A stretch of 64,000 bases of DNA from Bradyrhizobium diazoefficiens (GCF_016616885.1 NZ_CP067102.1:6476501-6540500); one strand, 5' to 3'. Shown: positions 16,931-24,842, counted from the stretch's first letter. Notes: generated by a model from the sequence alone, not told the origin. Program-made: numbers and translations.

Positions 16931-18097
16931 TCAGGCGGCAGGCTTCATCACGGCCCCCTCGATCACGACGCCCTGGGTGACATACTTCCACAAGGCAACC
17001 AGCAGCTTGCGCGCCAACGCCACGATCGCGCGCTTGCGGCCGCGCTGGCTGTTGGCCTTGAACCATTGGGTCAGAGCCGATTGGGGCTGGTGGCGTATCC
17101 ACAACCAGGCGAGCTGGATCATCGTGGTTCTCAGCCGCGGATTGCCGGCCTTCGACACGCCCTGCTCGCGCTCGATACCGCCGCTGCGCCATGGCGTGGC
17201 CGCAAGCCCCGCATAGGAGGCGACCTGGCGGCGGTTGGCAAACTGGCGCCAGAAGGCTTCCGTCCAGAGAACGGCAGCGAAGTTCGGGCCCAGGCTCTTC
17301 AGGCCGAGCAGCATGGTGACCGGGTCCGATGCAGCCTTCTCGCCGGTTGGCTTGCTCGCCGTCAGTAGCGCCTCTTGCTCGCGCTCCACCGCCGCGATCT
17401 GCTCGAGCAGCAGTTCGAGCCGGGCGAGCTCGCGGCCGACCTGCGCCTTCAAATGCTGCGGCAACGGGCGCCCGTCCCCGGTGCGCAAGGCCTCGAGCCG
17501 TGCCTTGCGGTCGCGCCGCAGCGGCACATAGCCGGATATCCCTTGTGCAAACAGCAGCCCCTTGATCCGGTTGACGTGCTCGATCCGCTCCGCGATCAAT
17601 GTCCGCCGCTCGCGGCAAAGTCGGCGGCGATCCTCGTCCTCCGGTGAAGGAGCAACCACCATCGCGCAGACCCGCGGCTCGCCGCGCTTGTAGGCCAGAA
17701 GCGACCGCAGCAGCGTCTCGCCATCGAGCCTGTCCGTCTTGGCCCGCCGGCGCCGGCGCGGCGTCGCGATCGAGGCCGGATCGACCACGTGGCTTTCAAT
17801 GCCCTCCTGCTGCAAAGCGCGGTGAAGCCAGAACCCATCCAGTCCAGCCTCCTGGATGGTGATGATCGGATAGTTCTCCCCCGTTCGGGCCAGGGCCTTC
17901 TGCTTCAGCTCTGCAAACAGCTTCAAGAGCGCCGCAATATCACCGGCCTCCACGCTGTGTCTGGACATCTTCTCGCCCTTGCCGGGCGACAGCGAGGTCA
18001 CCAGCCATGTCGAGCGGCTCAGTTCCAATGACACAAAAATTGCGCCAAACTGCGTGCGGATAGCGGCCGGTCCGTCGGAAGGATGATCGAGCAACAT
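16931..18097 (-). CDS. IS110/IS1111-family transposase (DEDD recombinase)
   Basis: 388 residues from 'MLLDHPSDGPAAIR'; this start has 'ctggagac' upstream, and a 62-residue longer form would run out of the element. An N-terminal RuvC-like DEDD domain has 'IFVSLELSRSTWLV' (Glu where most family members have Asp), 'TIQEAGLDGFW' and 'AKTDRLDGETL'. The C-terminal Transposase_20 domain shows 'LLGLKSLGPNFAAVLWTEA' and 'SYAGLAATPWRSGG', with the serine region near 'GVSKAGNPRLRTTMIQLA'. It should use the adjacent non-coding RNA to choose target and donor DNA. Confidence 0.93.
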   Translation of the reverse strand: MLLDHPSDGPAAIRTQFGAIFVSLELSRSTWLVTSLSPGKGEKMSRHSVEAGDIAALLKLFAELKQKALARTGENYPIITIQEAGLDGFWLHRALQQEGIESHVVDPASIATPRRRRRAKTDRLDGETLLRSLLAYKRGEPRVCAMVVAPSPEDEDRRRLCRERRTLIAERIEHVNRIKGLLFAQGISGYVPLRRDRKARLEALRTGDGRPLPQHLKAQVGRELARLELLLEQIAAVEREQEALLTASKPTGEKAASDPVTMLLGLKSLGPNFAAVLWTEAFWRQFANRRQVASYAGLAATPWRSGGIEREQGVSKAGNPRLRTTMIQLAWLWIRHQPQSALTQWFKANSQRGRKRAIVALARKLLVALWKYVTQGVVIEGAVMKPAA

Positions 18098-18197
18098 CGT
18101 CGTCTCCAGGTTGAATGGATTTAGCAACCTCAGTCTGGCCTCAGATCTGGTCGCTATCCACTCCCCATGGAATCTTCGCTGCGCTCGCAATGACGGG

Positions 18198-18457
18198 GCG
18201 ACTGAATTCCGGCCTCTCCCGCCAGCGGGCCGCGGGGAGCTGCGAGGCAAGCCGCCAGCGCCTACCCACACCACACCCATCATTCAATCCTGCCCGTGTT
18301 TTGCCCGACGGGTCAACCGATATTTCTGCCTTCCCGAATTCCAGTTTCGCCAATGATTTCTACTGTGCATGGGGTTGTTTTCGCGTTTTGTGTTGGAGCA
18401 CACTCCGAACAACCGCTACGCTGCTGAAAACTCCACCCCGTTGCATCCGAGGCCCCC
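18198..18457. other. Intergenic region with repeat fragments
   Basis: After the end of the split palindrome, the stretch holds GC-rich repeat fragments and, near 18295-18310, TGTTTTGCCCGACGGGT, a short repeat also seen at 40711-40727 (TGTTTTGCCCGACGGGC). No gene is seen. The last bases before 18458 hold the RidA promoter region. Confidence 0.5.
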
Positions 18458-18844
18458 ATGCCGATCCAGCACTTTGCACCCCCGCCGCACGTCAAGACGC
18501 CGCCGCTCTCCTTTGCGACCCGCGTCGGCGACCTGCTGTTCGTCTCCGGCATTCCCGGCTTCGATGCCAAGGGCGCGCTGCCTGACGGCTTCGAGGCGCA
18601 GTTCGCCAATGTCGTCGTCAACATCAAGCGCGTGCTGGACGAGGCCCGCGCCACGATGCGCGACCTCGTCAAGGTCAACGTGCTCTTGACCCGCGCCTCG
18701 GACGTTGCCGCGATGAATGCGCTCTATGCCGGCGCGTTCGGCCCGCCGCCTTTTCCCGCACGCACCACCTGCGTGGTGCAGGCACTGCCCGATCCGAAGA
18801 TGCTGATCGAGATCGAGGCGGTGGCATCGCTGGCCAAGGGATAG
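18458..18844 (+). CDS. RidA/YjgF family enamine/imine deaminase
   Basis: A 128-residue Rid protein. Members hydrolyse reactive 2-aminoacrylate and related enamines made by PLP enzymes. The key arginine is present in 'FPARTTCVVQALP' and the downstream acidic residue in 'LIEIEAVASL'. 'LLFVSGIPGFDAKGALPDGF' and 'VNIKRVLDEARATMRDLVKVNVLLT' are the standard family blocks. It is a monocistronic gene after the IS element. Confidence 0.92.
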   Translation: MPIQHFAPPPHVKTPPLSFATRVGDLLFVSGIPGFDAKGALPDGFEAQFANVVVNIKRVLDEARATMRDLVKVNVLLTRASDVAAMNALYAGAFGPPPFPARTTCVVQALPDPKMLIEIEAVASLAKG

Positions 18845-18963
18845 TCCAAGGGATAGTCAACGGGGAGCTCCCTGACATATCCGTGATCGGCCACGCTGCG
18901 GCTTGCAAGCCGCACCATTTTGCCGCACCAGTCTCCGGCCACATTCCCATCAGGAGATTTTTC

Positions 18964-19224
18964 ATGCGTCGCGTTCTCGCCCTTTGTGCCGTCGCCGGCA
19001 TCGCCTCGTCCATGTTCGCCGTGCCGGCCTCGGCGAAGACCGGCTATTACGTGATCCGCTGGGACAACACCGGCATCTGCCAGGTCTGGAACGAGGATCT
19101 CCGTTACAAGCCGTTCGAGTGGGGCGCCTCGACCTATAAGGTTGTCAGCAAGCCGCTCCCGTCCTTCACGGCCGCCTCCGAGCTCCAGATCAAGATGCGC
19201 GCCGACCGCCGCTGCAGCCTCTGA
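18964..19224 (+). CDS. Small secreted protein, 'Y.xIRW' family, paralog 1
   Basis: 86 residues: a signal peptide ('RRVLALCAVAGIASSMFAVPASA'), then 'KTGYYVIRWDNTGICQVWNE'. The motif Y-x2-IRW-x3-G-x-CQ-x-W-(N/D)-E is shared with the gene at 19459, as are a final Cys near the C-terminus ('RRCSL' here, 'GHCSW' there), so one disulfide is likely. Probably periplasmic or secreted; function unknown. The start has 'aggag' nine bases upstream, and a strong terminator follows. Confidence 0.78.
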   Translation: MRRVLALCAVAGIASSMFAVPASAKTGYYVIRWDNTGICQVWNEDLRYKPFEWGASTYKVVSKPLPSFTAASELQIKMRADRRCSL

Positions 19225-19245
19225 GCCGATCGGTCAATCCAGTTT

Positions 19246-19283
19246 GAGGGCGGGTTGCGCAGGCAGCTCGCCCTCTTCTTTTT
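19246..19283 (+). terminator. Rho-independent terminator
   Basis: Stem GAGGGCG / CGCCCTC with a 16-base loop, followed by TTCTTTTT, 22 bases after the stop codon of the first small secreted gene. Confidence 0.8.
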
Positions 19284-19458
19284 GCGCTGGGCCCCGTTTT
19301 GTCGTGCGAATTCCGTCATTTCCCGCGCGCACGCTTTGAACCTGATCAGCATACGGAACTACTCACATCTTGTCCGGGGCGCAGGCTGAGAGCGCTCCGC
19401 ACCCCTCCCCGTCATTGTCGGGAGGCGCATCACATCTTTCATTTTGAGGAGCTGATCC

Positions 19459-19710
19459 ATGCGTCGTATTTCCATGCTGTGCACTGCCGCCGGTCTCGCC
19501 GCTGCCGCCTTCGTCGCCGCGAGCCCGGCCGAAGCCGGCTATCATCTGATCCGCTGGCAGGACAGCGGCGTGTGCCAGATCTGGGACGAGAGCATCCCGA
19601 CCACGCCGTGGCCGGCCGGCTACCATCGCGCCAGCGCGACGGTTCCGACATTCCTCGACGCGCTCGAGCTGAAGGATCATGCGTTGAAGGCCGGTCACTG
19701 CAGCTGGTAA
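19459..19710 (+). CDS. Small secreted protein, 'Y.xIRW' family, paralog 2
   Basis: 83 residues with a signal peptide ('RISMLCTAAGLAAAAFVAASPAEA'), then 'GYHLIRWQDSGVCQIWDES'. It is clearly a tandem duplicate of the 18964 gene, with its own ribosome site (gaggag) and its own strong terminator, so the two are separate transcripts. Both keep two cysteines. No known family name; common in this lineage as far as I can judge. Confidence 0.78.
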   Translation: MRRISMLCTAAGLAAAAFVAASPAEAGYHLIRWQDSGVCQIWDESIPTTPWPAGYHRASATVPTFLDALELKDHALKAGHCSW

Positions 19711-19735
19711 GAATTCGATCGGCGGACGACAAGGG

Positions 19736-19779
19736 CCGGGCAAGGATGCGATGCTAGCATCCTTGCCCGGTCGTTTTTT
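19736..19779 (+). terminator. Strong rho-independent terminator
   Basis: A perfect 14-base stem CCGGGCAAGGATGC / GCATCCTTGCCCGG with a 7-base loop, then TCGTTTTTT. It ends the transcript of the second small secreted gene. Confidence 0.92.
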
Positions 19780-19805
19780 CACCTCGCGGATTTTGGAGCA
19801 GGTCG

Positions 19806-20444
19806 ATGCGCGCACGGACGACGACAGCGACGGCGCTCGCCGCATCACTCCTGCTCGCCGCAACGGCGCAGGCGCAGGCCCCGCAATCCTTCCGTGTGAT
19901 CTCGCCGATCTTCGGCCAGCTCGTCAGCTTCACGATGCCGTCGCATTTTGTCGCGGCGTTCGAGAACACCAAGGGCGGCCATTACATCCACGAAGCCGTG
20001 CTCAAGGGCGAGACGCCCGAGCGCTGGACGCAGATGATCACGGTCACCGGCGAGAAGGGCATGACGTTGACGCCCGGCGCCTCGCCGCAGATTTTTGCGG
20101 GCACCATCGCAGGCGGGTTCAAGACGGCGTGCCCCGACAGTTTTGCCGCAAAGGCGCTGGGCGCCACGACCTTCGGCCGCTTCGAGGGCTTTGTCGCGGT
20201 GGTCGGTTGCGGCCGCATCGACAGCGGCCCGACGCGGCACAGCGAAACCGCGCTGCTGATCACGCTCAAGGGCGCGACCGACTATTACACCATCCAATGG
20301 GCTGAGCGCGGCCCCGAAAGCGACGAGCCGCCGATCAACGACGACCGCTGGCAAGCCCGCCTGCACGATCTGAGCCCGATCGACCTCTGCCCGATCATGC
20401 CGGGCGAAGCCGCGCCCTATCCGAGCTGCGTGAGCAAGAGCTGA
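19806..20444 (+). CDS. Secreted hypothetical protein
   Basis: 212 residues with an N-terminal signal peptide ('ALAASLLLAATAQAQA'). The mature part ('SFRVISPIFGQLVSFTMPSH', 'KGGHYIHEAVLKGETPERWTQMITVTG') looks like a soluble alpha/beta periplasmic protein with four cysteines that could form two disulfides. No recognised domain. It converges on the J-domain gene with only 6 bases between them. Confidence 0.75.
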   Translation: MRARTTTATALAASLLLAATAQAQAPQSFRVISPIFGQLVSFTMPSHFVAAFENTKGGHYIHEAVLKGETPERWTQMITVTGEKGMTLTPGASPQIFAGTIAGGFKTACPDSFAAKALGATTFGRFEGFVAVVGCGRIDSGPTRHSETALLITLKGATDYYTIQWAERGPESDEPPINDDRWQARLHDLSPIDLCPIMPGEAAPYPSCVSKS

Positions 20445-20450
20445 GCGCTC

Positions 20451-20936
20451 TCACGCGTCCTTGTGCGCGCCGGGATGAATCAAAATGTCGCGTGCGGCGG
20501 AGAGGTCGATGAAGGCCTGCGCGCTGCCGCCCTGGTCGGGATGCATGCCCTTGGCGGCGCGGCGATAGGCCTGGTTGATGTCGTCGCAGGTGAGCTGCAC
20601 CGCGAGCGGCAAGCCCAGCATCTTGCGGGCGCGATCCTCGCTCGACAATTTCTTCGGCGCCGCGTTGCGACGGCCGAAGCGGGGCGCGGTCAGATCATGG
20701 ACGACATCGAGGATCACGCCGACGCGGCGCCGCGCGGCCAGCGTGATGCTGTGATCGTCATTGTCCGCGGCCTGGCGCAGCACGGGCAGCGCCTGCTCGG
20801 CGGCCTGCCGCAGCGTGGCATCGGTGCTCATCCGCACGATCTCGGCCACGAGCCGTCCCGCCTCGGCCCAATCAGCGAATTCCGCCGACCGCAGGCGCTC
20901 GAGCGCCAATTTCCAGGATTCCAGTCGTTCCATCAT
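20451..20936 (-). CDS. J-domain (DnaJ-like) protein
   Basis: 161 residues from the ATG giving 'MMERLESWKLALERL'; a TTG start 36 bases upstream is possible. The N-terminal two thirds are helical with no known domain. The C-terminal 55 residues are a J domain: 'CDDINQAYRRAAKGMHPDQGG' has the HPD motif needed to stimulate Hsp70, followed by 'FIDLSAARDIL'. The C-terminal J-domain placement resembles djlA/hscB-type specialised co-chaperones rather than DnaJ. The client is unknown. Confidence 0.85.
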   Translation of the reverse strand: MMERLESWKLALERLRSAEFADWAEAGRLVAEIVRMSTDATLRQAAEQALPVLRQAADNDDHSITLAARRRVGVILDVVHDLTAPRFGRRNAAPKKLSSEDRARKMLGLPLAVQLTCDDINQAYRRAAKGMHPDQGGSAQAFIDLSAARDILIHPGAHKDA

Positions 20937-21047
20937 GCGCGCAACGTTTAGCAATGGAGATGAGTATGCCAAGGCTGCCGTTTCCGCCCCCTTAATTTCG
21001 AGTTAGCCTTTCATGAAACTTAGAAACGAATCCGGGAGGAAATTGTC

Positions 21048-21815
21048 ATGGCATTGCTCGCAAACCATATCGCTGTCGTCACGGGCGCCGGTTCCGGCAT
21101 CGGCCGGGCGATCGCCGCCGGCTACGCCCGCGAGGGCGCGCAGGTGGTGCTGCTCGATGTCAATGCCGACACGGTTGCGGAAGCCGCCCAGGAGATCCGC
21201 AAGGCCGGCGGCAAGGCCGAGAGCTTCGCGCTCGACGTGACCAGGCGTGACGACTGCTTTGCGCTGGCCAAGACCGTCGCCGACAAGGTCGGACAGGTCT
21301 CGATCCTCGTCAACAATGCCGGCATCACCCGCCGCAACGCCTTCACCGCGGAGACCGAGACGGTGGCAAAGGATTGGAACGACATCATCTCGCTCAACCT
21401 CAACGGCGTCTTCAACATGACGCAGGCCTTCCTCAGCCCCTTACGCGCGAGCAAAGGCCGCATCGTCAATATCGGCTCGATCCAGTCTTTCGTGCATCTG
21501 CGCACGCCGAGCTCGGCGGCCTACACCACTTCCAAACACGGCGTGCTCGGCTTCACCAAGGCGCTCGCGGTCGAGCTCGGCAAGGAAGGCGTGCGCGTCA
21601 ATGCCATCGGCCCGGGCTTCATCGAGACCAACATCAACGCCCATGTACGCGCCACCAATCCGGCGCTGGTGCAGGCCTTCGTCGATCACACCCCGCTCGC
21701 GCGCACAGGCAAGCCCGAGGACATCGTCGGCCCCGCGGTCTTCCTCGCCTCGGACCTGTCGTCCTACGTCACGGGAACGATCGTGATGGTGGACGGCGGC
21801 TATCGCACGGTGTGA
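21048..21815 (+). CDS. SDR-family oxidoreductase (FabG-like)
   Basis: A 255-residue classical short-chain dehydrogenase: 'VTGAGSGIGRAIAAGYAREG' for cofactor, 'LLDVNADT' with Asp that favours NAD(H), 'VNNAGITRRN', catalytic Ser in 'NIGSIQSF', 'YTTSKHGVLGFTKALAVELG' with the Tyr-Lys pair, and 'VTGTIVMVDGGY' at the C-terminus. It resembles 3-oxoacyl-ACP reductase and sugar or alcohol dehydrogenases; the substrate is not predictable. The start has 'gggagga' upstream. Confidence 0.92.
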   Translation: MALLANHIAVVTGAGSGIGRAIAAGYAREGAQVVLLDVNADTVAEAAQEIRKAGGKAESFALDVTRRDDCFALAKTVADKVGQVSILVNNAGITRRNAFTAETETVAKDWNDIISLNLNGVFNMTQAFLSPLRASKGRIVNIGSIQSFVHLRTPSSAAYTTSKHGVLGFTKALAVELGKEGVRVNAIGPGFIETNINAHVRATNPALVQAFVDHTPLARTGKPEDIVGPAVFLASDLSSYVTGTIVMVDGGYRTV

Positions 21816-21906
21816 GTCGCGAGATCGGTCCGCCTCGCTATGCATCTCGTGCCAATCGCGGCAATGTGGCGGCAATCCCAAGGTCAATTCGTGCGATCGC
21901 GCGCAA

Positions 21907-21923
21907 TTAACCTTTCGTTAACC
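21907..21923. promoter_or_regulatory. Candidate CtrA binding site (TTAA-N7-TTAACC)
   Basis: TTAACCTTTCGTTAACC matches the CtrA full site TTAA-N7-TTAAC exactly. It lies about 95 bases upstream of the small Fis-type regulator gene. The pattern is seen in the sequence; control by CtrA is inferred. Confidence 0.5.
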
Positions 21924-22015
21924 AAACCCGCCCACCGTAGATCTACGGCTTGGGGTCGTTTGTTCTCGATCCGCTTGCAACGATGGAAGCGGGCGTTGAT
22001 CGGGGGAGTATGTTG

Positions 22016-22264
22016 ATGACCACTGTTCATGTCGCGGCGCCCGAGCAGGGCGCGCAATTCCTTGCACCCAACGAGATCGTTCCACTGTTGATCGGCGCAA
22101 CCGTCGGCGAGGTCGAGCGTGAGCTCGTGCTCCAGACGCTCGCGCGCTGCGACGGCAACCGCACGCGTGCCTCGCGCGTGCTCGGCCTGTCGGTGCGCAC
22201 GCTGCGCAACAAGATCAGGCTCTACGCCGCCTCCGGCATCGAGGTGCCGGCGTATCACGATTGA
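22016..22264 (+). CDS. Small Fis-type helix-turn-helix protein
   Basis: 82 residues from 'MTTVHVAAPEQ'; 'gggggag' eight bases upstream supports this start over the in-frame ATG six bases before it. The C-terminal half is a Fis-type HTH: 'VERELVLQTLARCDGNRTRASRVLGLSVRTLRNKIRLY', similar to the DNA-binding tail of NtrC-type activators and FlbD, but with no AAA+ or receiver domain. It may be a nucleoid or promoter-specific regulator. A perfect CtrA-type box upstream hints at cell-cycle or motility control. Confidence 0.82.
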   Translation: MTTVHVAAPEQGAQFLAPNEIVPLLIGATVGEVERELVLQTLARCDGNRTRASRVLGLSVRTLRNKIRLYAASGIEVPAYHD

Positions 22265-22385
22265 CGCGCGAGGCCCGCCGTGCCGCGTCGATTGATGTTG
22301 ATCAAGCCCGGCAGGATGTGCGGGCGGAATTGCTGCTGTCGTCAAACGCCGCTAAGTAGCTTGCGTGCGCAGAAGGAGCAGCGGC

Positions 22386-22895
22386 GTGGCAGACGAACAG
22401 GGACGGCAGGGACCTCAGGGTCCGCGCGGACGGCAGGGCGAGCCGGGACGGCCGGGGCCGCAGGGTCATCCTGGCAAGCGGGGCCCCGACGGCGCACGCG
22501 GCAAGCCGGGCCCGCAGGGCAAGCCGGGACCGGTCGGAAAGGCCGGCGCACAGGGCAAGGCCGGTCTGCCGGGCAAGGCGGGCGAAGCCAGTGCGCGAGG
22601 CGCGGCCGGCCCGCAAGGTCCCGCCGGCCCTCAAGGCCCGCGCGGCGAAGCTGGTCCGCCCGGCCAATTGCCCTCGATCGAGCAGGTGCTGCCGTGGCTC
22701 GAGCAGCTGTTCGACGCCTGGGACGAACGCCGCCGCCAGCGCGAGCAGGAAGCCGCCGAGCGTGCCGCGTTAGAGGCCGCCGTGCACGAGGCTGAAGATA
22801 CGCCCTCCGACGACGACGACGCCGAGAGCGACGATGCCGAAGGCGACGCGTACAAGAAAAAGAAGAAAAAGAAGAAGCACGGCCACAAGAACTAG
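22386..22895 (+). CDS. Collagen-like Gly-X-Y repeat protein with lysine-rich tail
   Basis: 169 residues from a GTG start with 'aaggag' nine bases upstream. Residues about 4-92 are an almost uninterrupted collagen-type repeat (Gly-X-Y, rich in GPQ, GKP, GPA and GPR). Then comes a short amphipathic segment ('[18 protein letters not shown]'), a helical Arg/Glu stretch, an Asp/Glu-rich acid block and a terminal run of eight lysines with 'HGHKN'. There is no signal peptide. Bacterial collagen-like proteins form triple helices, often on surfaces or spores; how this one would be exported is unclear. Confidence 0.85.
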   Translation: MADEQGRQGPQGPRGRQGEPGRPGPQGHPGKRGPDGARGKPGPQGKPGPVGKAGAQGKAGLPGKAGEASARGAAGPQGPAGPQGPRGEAGPPGQLPSIEQVLPWLEQLFDAWDERRRQREQEAAERAALEAAVHEAEDTPSDDDDAESDDAEGDAYKKKKKKKKHGHKN

Positions 22896-22902
22896 CGGGC
22901 GC

Positions 22903-23118
22903 CTACTTCGCTTGATCCTCACGCCGCGGCAGCATGCCCATGCGCTCGAATTGCCAGCGCATGGCGCGGTACCAGAGATAACCGACTGCCGCGCCGCATA
23001 CGGCCAGGATCACCACGTTCGCGCTCGAGAACGAGCCGCTCCACCACATCATCCACGCGGTCCACAACAGCGTGAAAACGAAGGCACCTGCTTTCAGCGG
23101 GAGAAGGGGGCGATTCAT
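22903..23118 (-). CDS. Small two-helix membrane protein
   Basis: 71 residues from 'MNRPLLPLKAG' (ggag seven bases upstream). Two transmembrane helices are visible: 'AGAFVFTLLWTAWMMWW' and 'SANVVILAVCGAAVGYLWY', followed by a basic-acidic cytoplasmic tail 'RRED'. Family not recognised. It converges on the collagen-like gene. Confidence 0.7.
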   Translation of the reverse strand: MNRPLLPLKAGAFVFTLLWTAWMMWWSGSFSSANVVILAVCGAAVGYLWYRAMRWQFERMGMLPRREDQAK

Positions 23119-23214
23119 GATCGAGCTCCGGGTTGTCAAAACCCCGGCGAACACCATCGCGCGTGAGGGCCGCGACTTCCGTGAGCCAGATCACGGTCGT
23201 GCTTGGGGGAACCC

Positions 23215-23481
23215 CTAACCGAACCGCAGCCGCGATCGCTCCCTCGCTTTCTCCGCCTCGACCTCGCGGTCGCGCGTCGGCGCATGGGTGTGCAGCGAGG
23301 TCAACAGTTTTCGCGCAGCCTCCGAGACCTCAGCGACCGCGCGGTCGAAGGCCGCCTCATTGGCCTGCGACGGCCTGCTGAAGCCTGAGAGTTTTCGCAC
23401 GAACTGAAGCGCGCTGGCATGGATCTCGTCCTCCGTCGCCGGCGGCTCGAAATTGAACAGTGTCTTGATGTTGCGGCACAT
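23215..23481 (-). CDS. DUF2277 family protein
   Basis: 88 residues beginning 'MCRNIKTLFNFEPPATEDEI', the signature start of the DUF2277 family, with 'ALQFVRKLSGFSRPSQANEAAF' in the middle. Family members are small helical proteins of unknown function widespread in bacteria. The reading frame is open far upstream, but the MCRNIK start is the family standard. Confidence 0.9.
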   Translation of the reverse strand: MCRNIKTLFNFEPPATEDEIHASALQFVRKLSGFSRPSQANEAAFDRAVAEVSEAARKLLTSLHTHAPTRDREVEAEKARERSRLRFG

Positions 23482-23715
23482 GCAGTCTTTCCCGTGGCAG
23501 GCCCGATTTGATCCAAGGACGGATGGAGAAGCTGAAATCCTACAACGCATGTAGCCGCTTGTCACAGGCGCTCGAATATTCCACTTGCGCGCCGCAACAT
23601 CGAGGAAATGTTTTTTCAGGGATGAGCAGCGCTCTGCTCTCGATCCCAGGACCCGGGCTGATAAGATCGCGCGCAACGCGGCCACGAGCCATGAGCCGCA
23701 CATGGGGAGACAAAC

Positions 23716-24777
23716 ATGAAAGCTTCTTGCGCGGCGCTGTCGGGCGTTCTGCTGTCCATCTCGACATCGGTATTCGCCGCCGACTACCCGGCGCCGAAAC
23801 AAGGCGATTGGGTCGCCAGGGATTTCAAGTTCCACACCGGCGAGGTCATGCCGGACCTGAAGCTGCACTACACCACTGTGGGTGAACCGACCGGGCAACC
23901 GGTGCTGGTGCTGCACGGCACCGGCGGCTCAGGCGCGAGCATGCTGACGCCCGCTTTCGCCGGCGAGCTGTTCGGCGCCGGACAGCCGCTCGACGCGTCC
24001 AAATATTACATCATCATTCCGGACGCGATCGGCCACGGCAAGTCGTCAAAGCCGTCGGACGGCATGAAGACGAGCTTCCCGAAATACAACTACGACGACA
24101 TGGTCGAGGCGCAGCATCGCCTCGTAACCGAAGGCCTCGGCGTCAAGCATCTGCGGCTCGTGATCGGCAACTCGATGGGCGGCATGCAAACCTGGCTGTG
24201 GGGCGAAACATATCCCAAGGACATGGACGCGCTGGTGCCGATGGCCTCCCAGCCGACCGAGATGGCGTCGCGCAACTGGATGATGCGGCGGATCATGCTC
24301 GACACCATCCGCAACGATCCCGATTACAATGGCGGCAATTACACCAGCCAGCCGCGCATGATGAAATACGCCATCACGGCCTACGGCATTGCCAGCATCG
24401 GCGGCACGCTCGCCTATCAGCAACAGGCACCGACCGCTGCGAAGGCCGACAAGATCGTCGACGAACGGCTGGCGACGCCGATCACGGCGGATGCCAACGA
24501 CTTCGTCTACCAGTGGGACTCCTCCCACGACTACAATGCCGCCGAGAAGCTGGAGGAAATCGAGGCCTCGCTGCTCCTGATCAATTCCGCCGACGACGAG
24601 CGCAATCCGCCCGAGACCGGCGTGACGGACGCCGCGATGAAGCGGGTCAAGAACGGCAAGCTGTATCTCATCCCCGAAAGCACCGAGACGCGCGGCCACG
24701 GCACCACCGGCAACGCAAAGTTCTACAGCGAACAGGTTCGGCAATTGCTGCAAACCGCGCCGCAGCGCACGATGTAG
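23716..24777 (+). CDS. Exported alpha/beta-hydrolase (MetX/homoserine acetyltransferase-like)
   Basis: 353 residues with an N-terminal signal peptide ('LSGVLLSISTSVFAADY'). The fold and blocks match the homoserine O-acetyltransferase group: 'LVLHGTGGSGAS', 'IIIPDAIGHGKSSKPSDG', nucleophile elbow 'VIGNSMGGMQTW', the acid in 'INSADDERNPPE' and the His in 'TRGHGTTGNAKFY'. All three catalytic residues are present. A signal peptide is unusual for a methionine-biosynthesis acyltransferase, so this is more likely a periplasmic esterase or hydrolase. Confidence 0.85.
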   Translation: MKASCAALSGVLLSISTSVFAADYPAPKQGDWVARDFKFHTGEVMPDLKLHYTTVGEPTGQPVLVLHGTGGSGASMLTPAFAGELFGAGQPLDASKYYIIIPDAIGHGKSSKPSDGMKTSFPKYNYDDMVEAQHRLVTEGLGVKHLRLVIGNSMGGMQTWLWGETYPKDMDALVPMASQPTEMASRNWMMRRIMLDTIRNDPDYNGGNYTSQPRMMKYAITAYGIASIGGTLAYQQQAPTAAKADKIVDERLATPITADANDFVYQWDSSHDYNAAEKLEEIEASLLLINSADDERNPPETGVTDAAMKRVKNGKLYLIPESTETRGHGTTGNAKFYSEQVRQLLQTAPQRTM

Positions 24778-24812
24778 GCATCGTCGGAGCTGCTCCGATA
24801 CCGCAACGCATC

Positions 24813-24842
24813 ATATGCGGCGCCTCGGCGCCGCATATTATT
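24813..24842 (+). terminator. Terminator after the exported hydrolase
   Basis: A perfect 11-base stem ATATGCGGCGC / GCGCCGCATAT with a 4-base loop CTCG, followed by a short T-rich TATTTG. It lies 36 bases after the stop codon. Confidence 0.75.

Larger units (their letters stand above)
16486..18173 (-). mobile_element. IS110-family element of the IS1111 group (1688 bp)
   Basis: The borders are deduced from the interrupted palindrome: CT on both sides (16484-16485 and 18174-18175), one of which is the core dinucleotide. Sub-terminal inverted repeats CATGGGGA (16488-16495) and TCCCCATG (18162-18169), set 2 and 4 bases in from the ends, are typical of the IS1111 group. The element has 76 bases before the transposase start and a long 445-base non-coding end after its stop, where a bridge RNA is predicted. 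Confidence 0.88.
16425..18196. repeat. GTCATTGCGAG palindromic repeat split by the IS1111-type element
   Basis: Left half at 16425-16485 (CCGTCATTGCGAGCGCAGCG ... CAGTCTGGATTGCT), right half at 18174-18196 (CTTCGCTGCGCTCGCAATGACGG). Joined across the element with one CT, they restore the same palindrome as the intact copy at 5440-5526, which fixes the element borders. Confidence 0.9.

Noticed and set aside
20991..21006. CtrA-like TTAATTTCGAGTTAGC before the SDR gene at 21048
   Set aside because: The second half-site is TTAG rather than TTAA; too weak to report as a site.
22280..22795. Arg/Ala-rich frame over the collagen-like gene
   Set aside because: Out-of-frame shadow of the Gly-X-Y repeat; the correct frame is shown by the strict glycine period and the GTG start with ribosome site.
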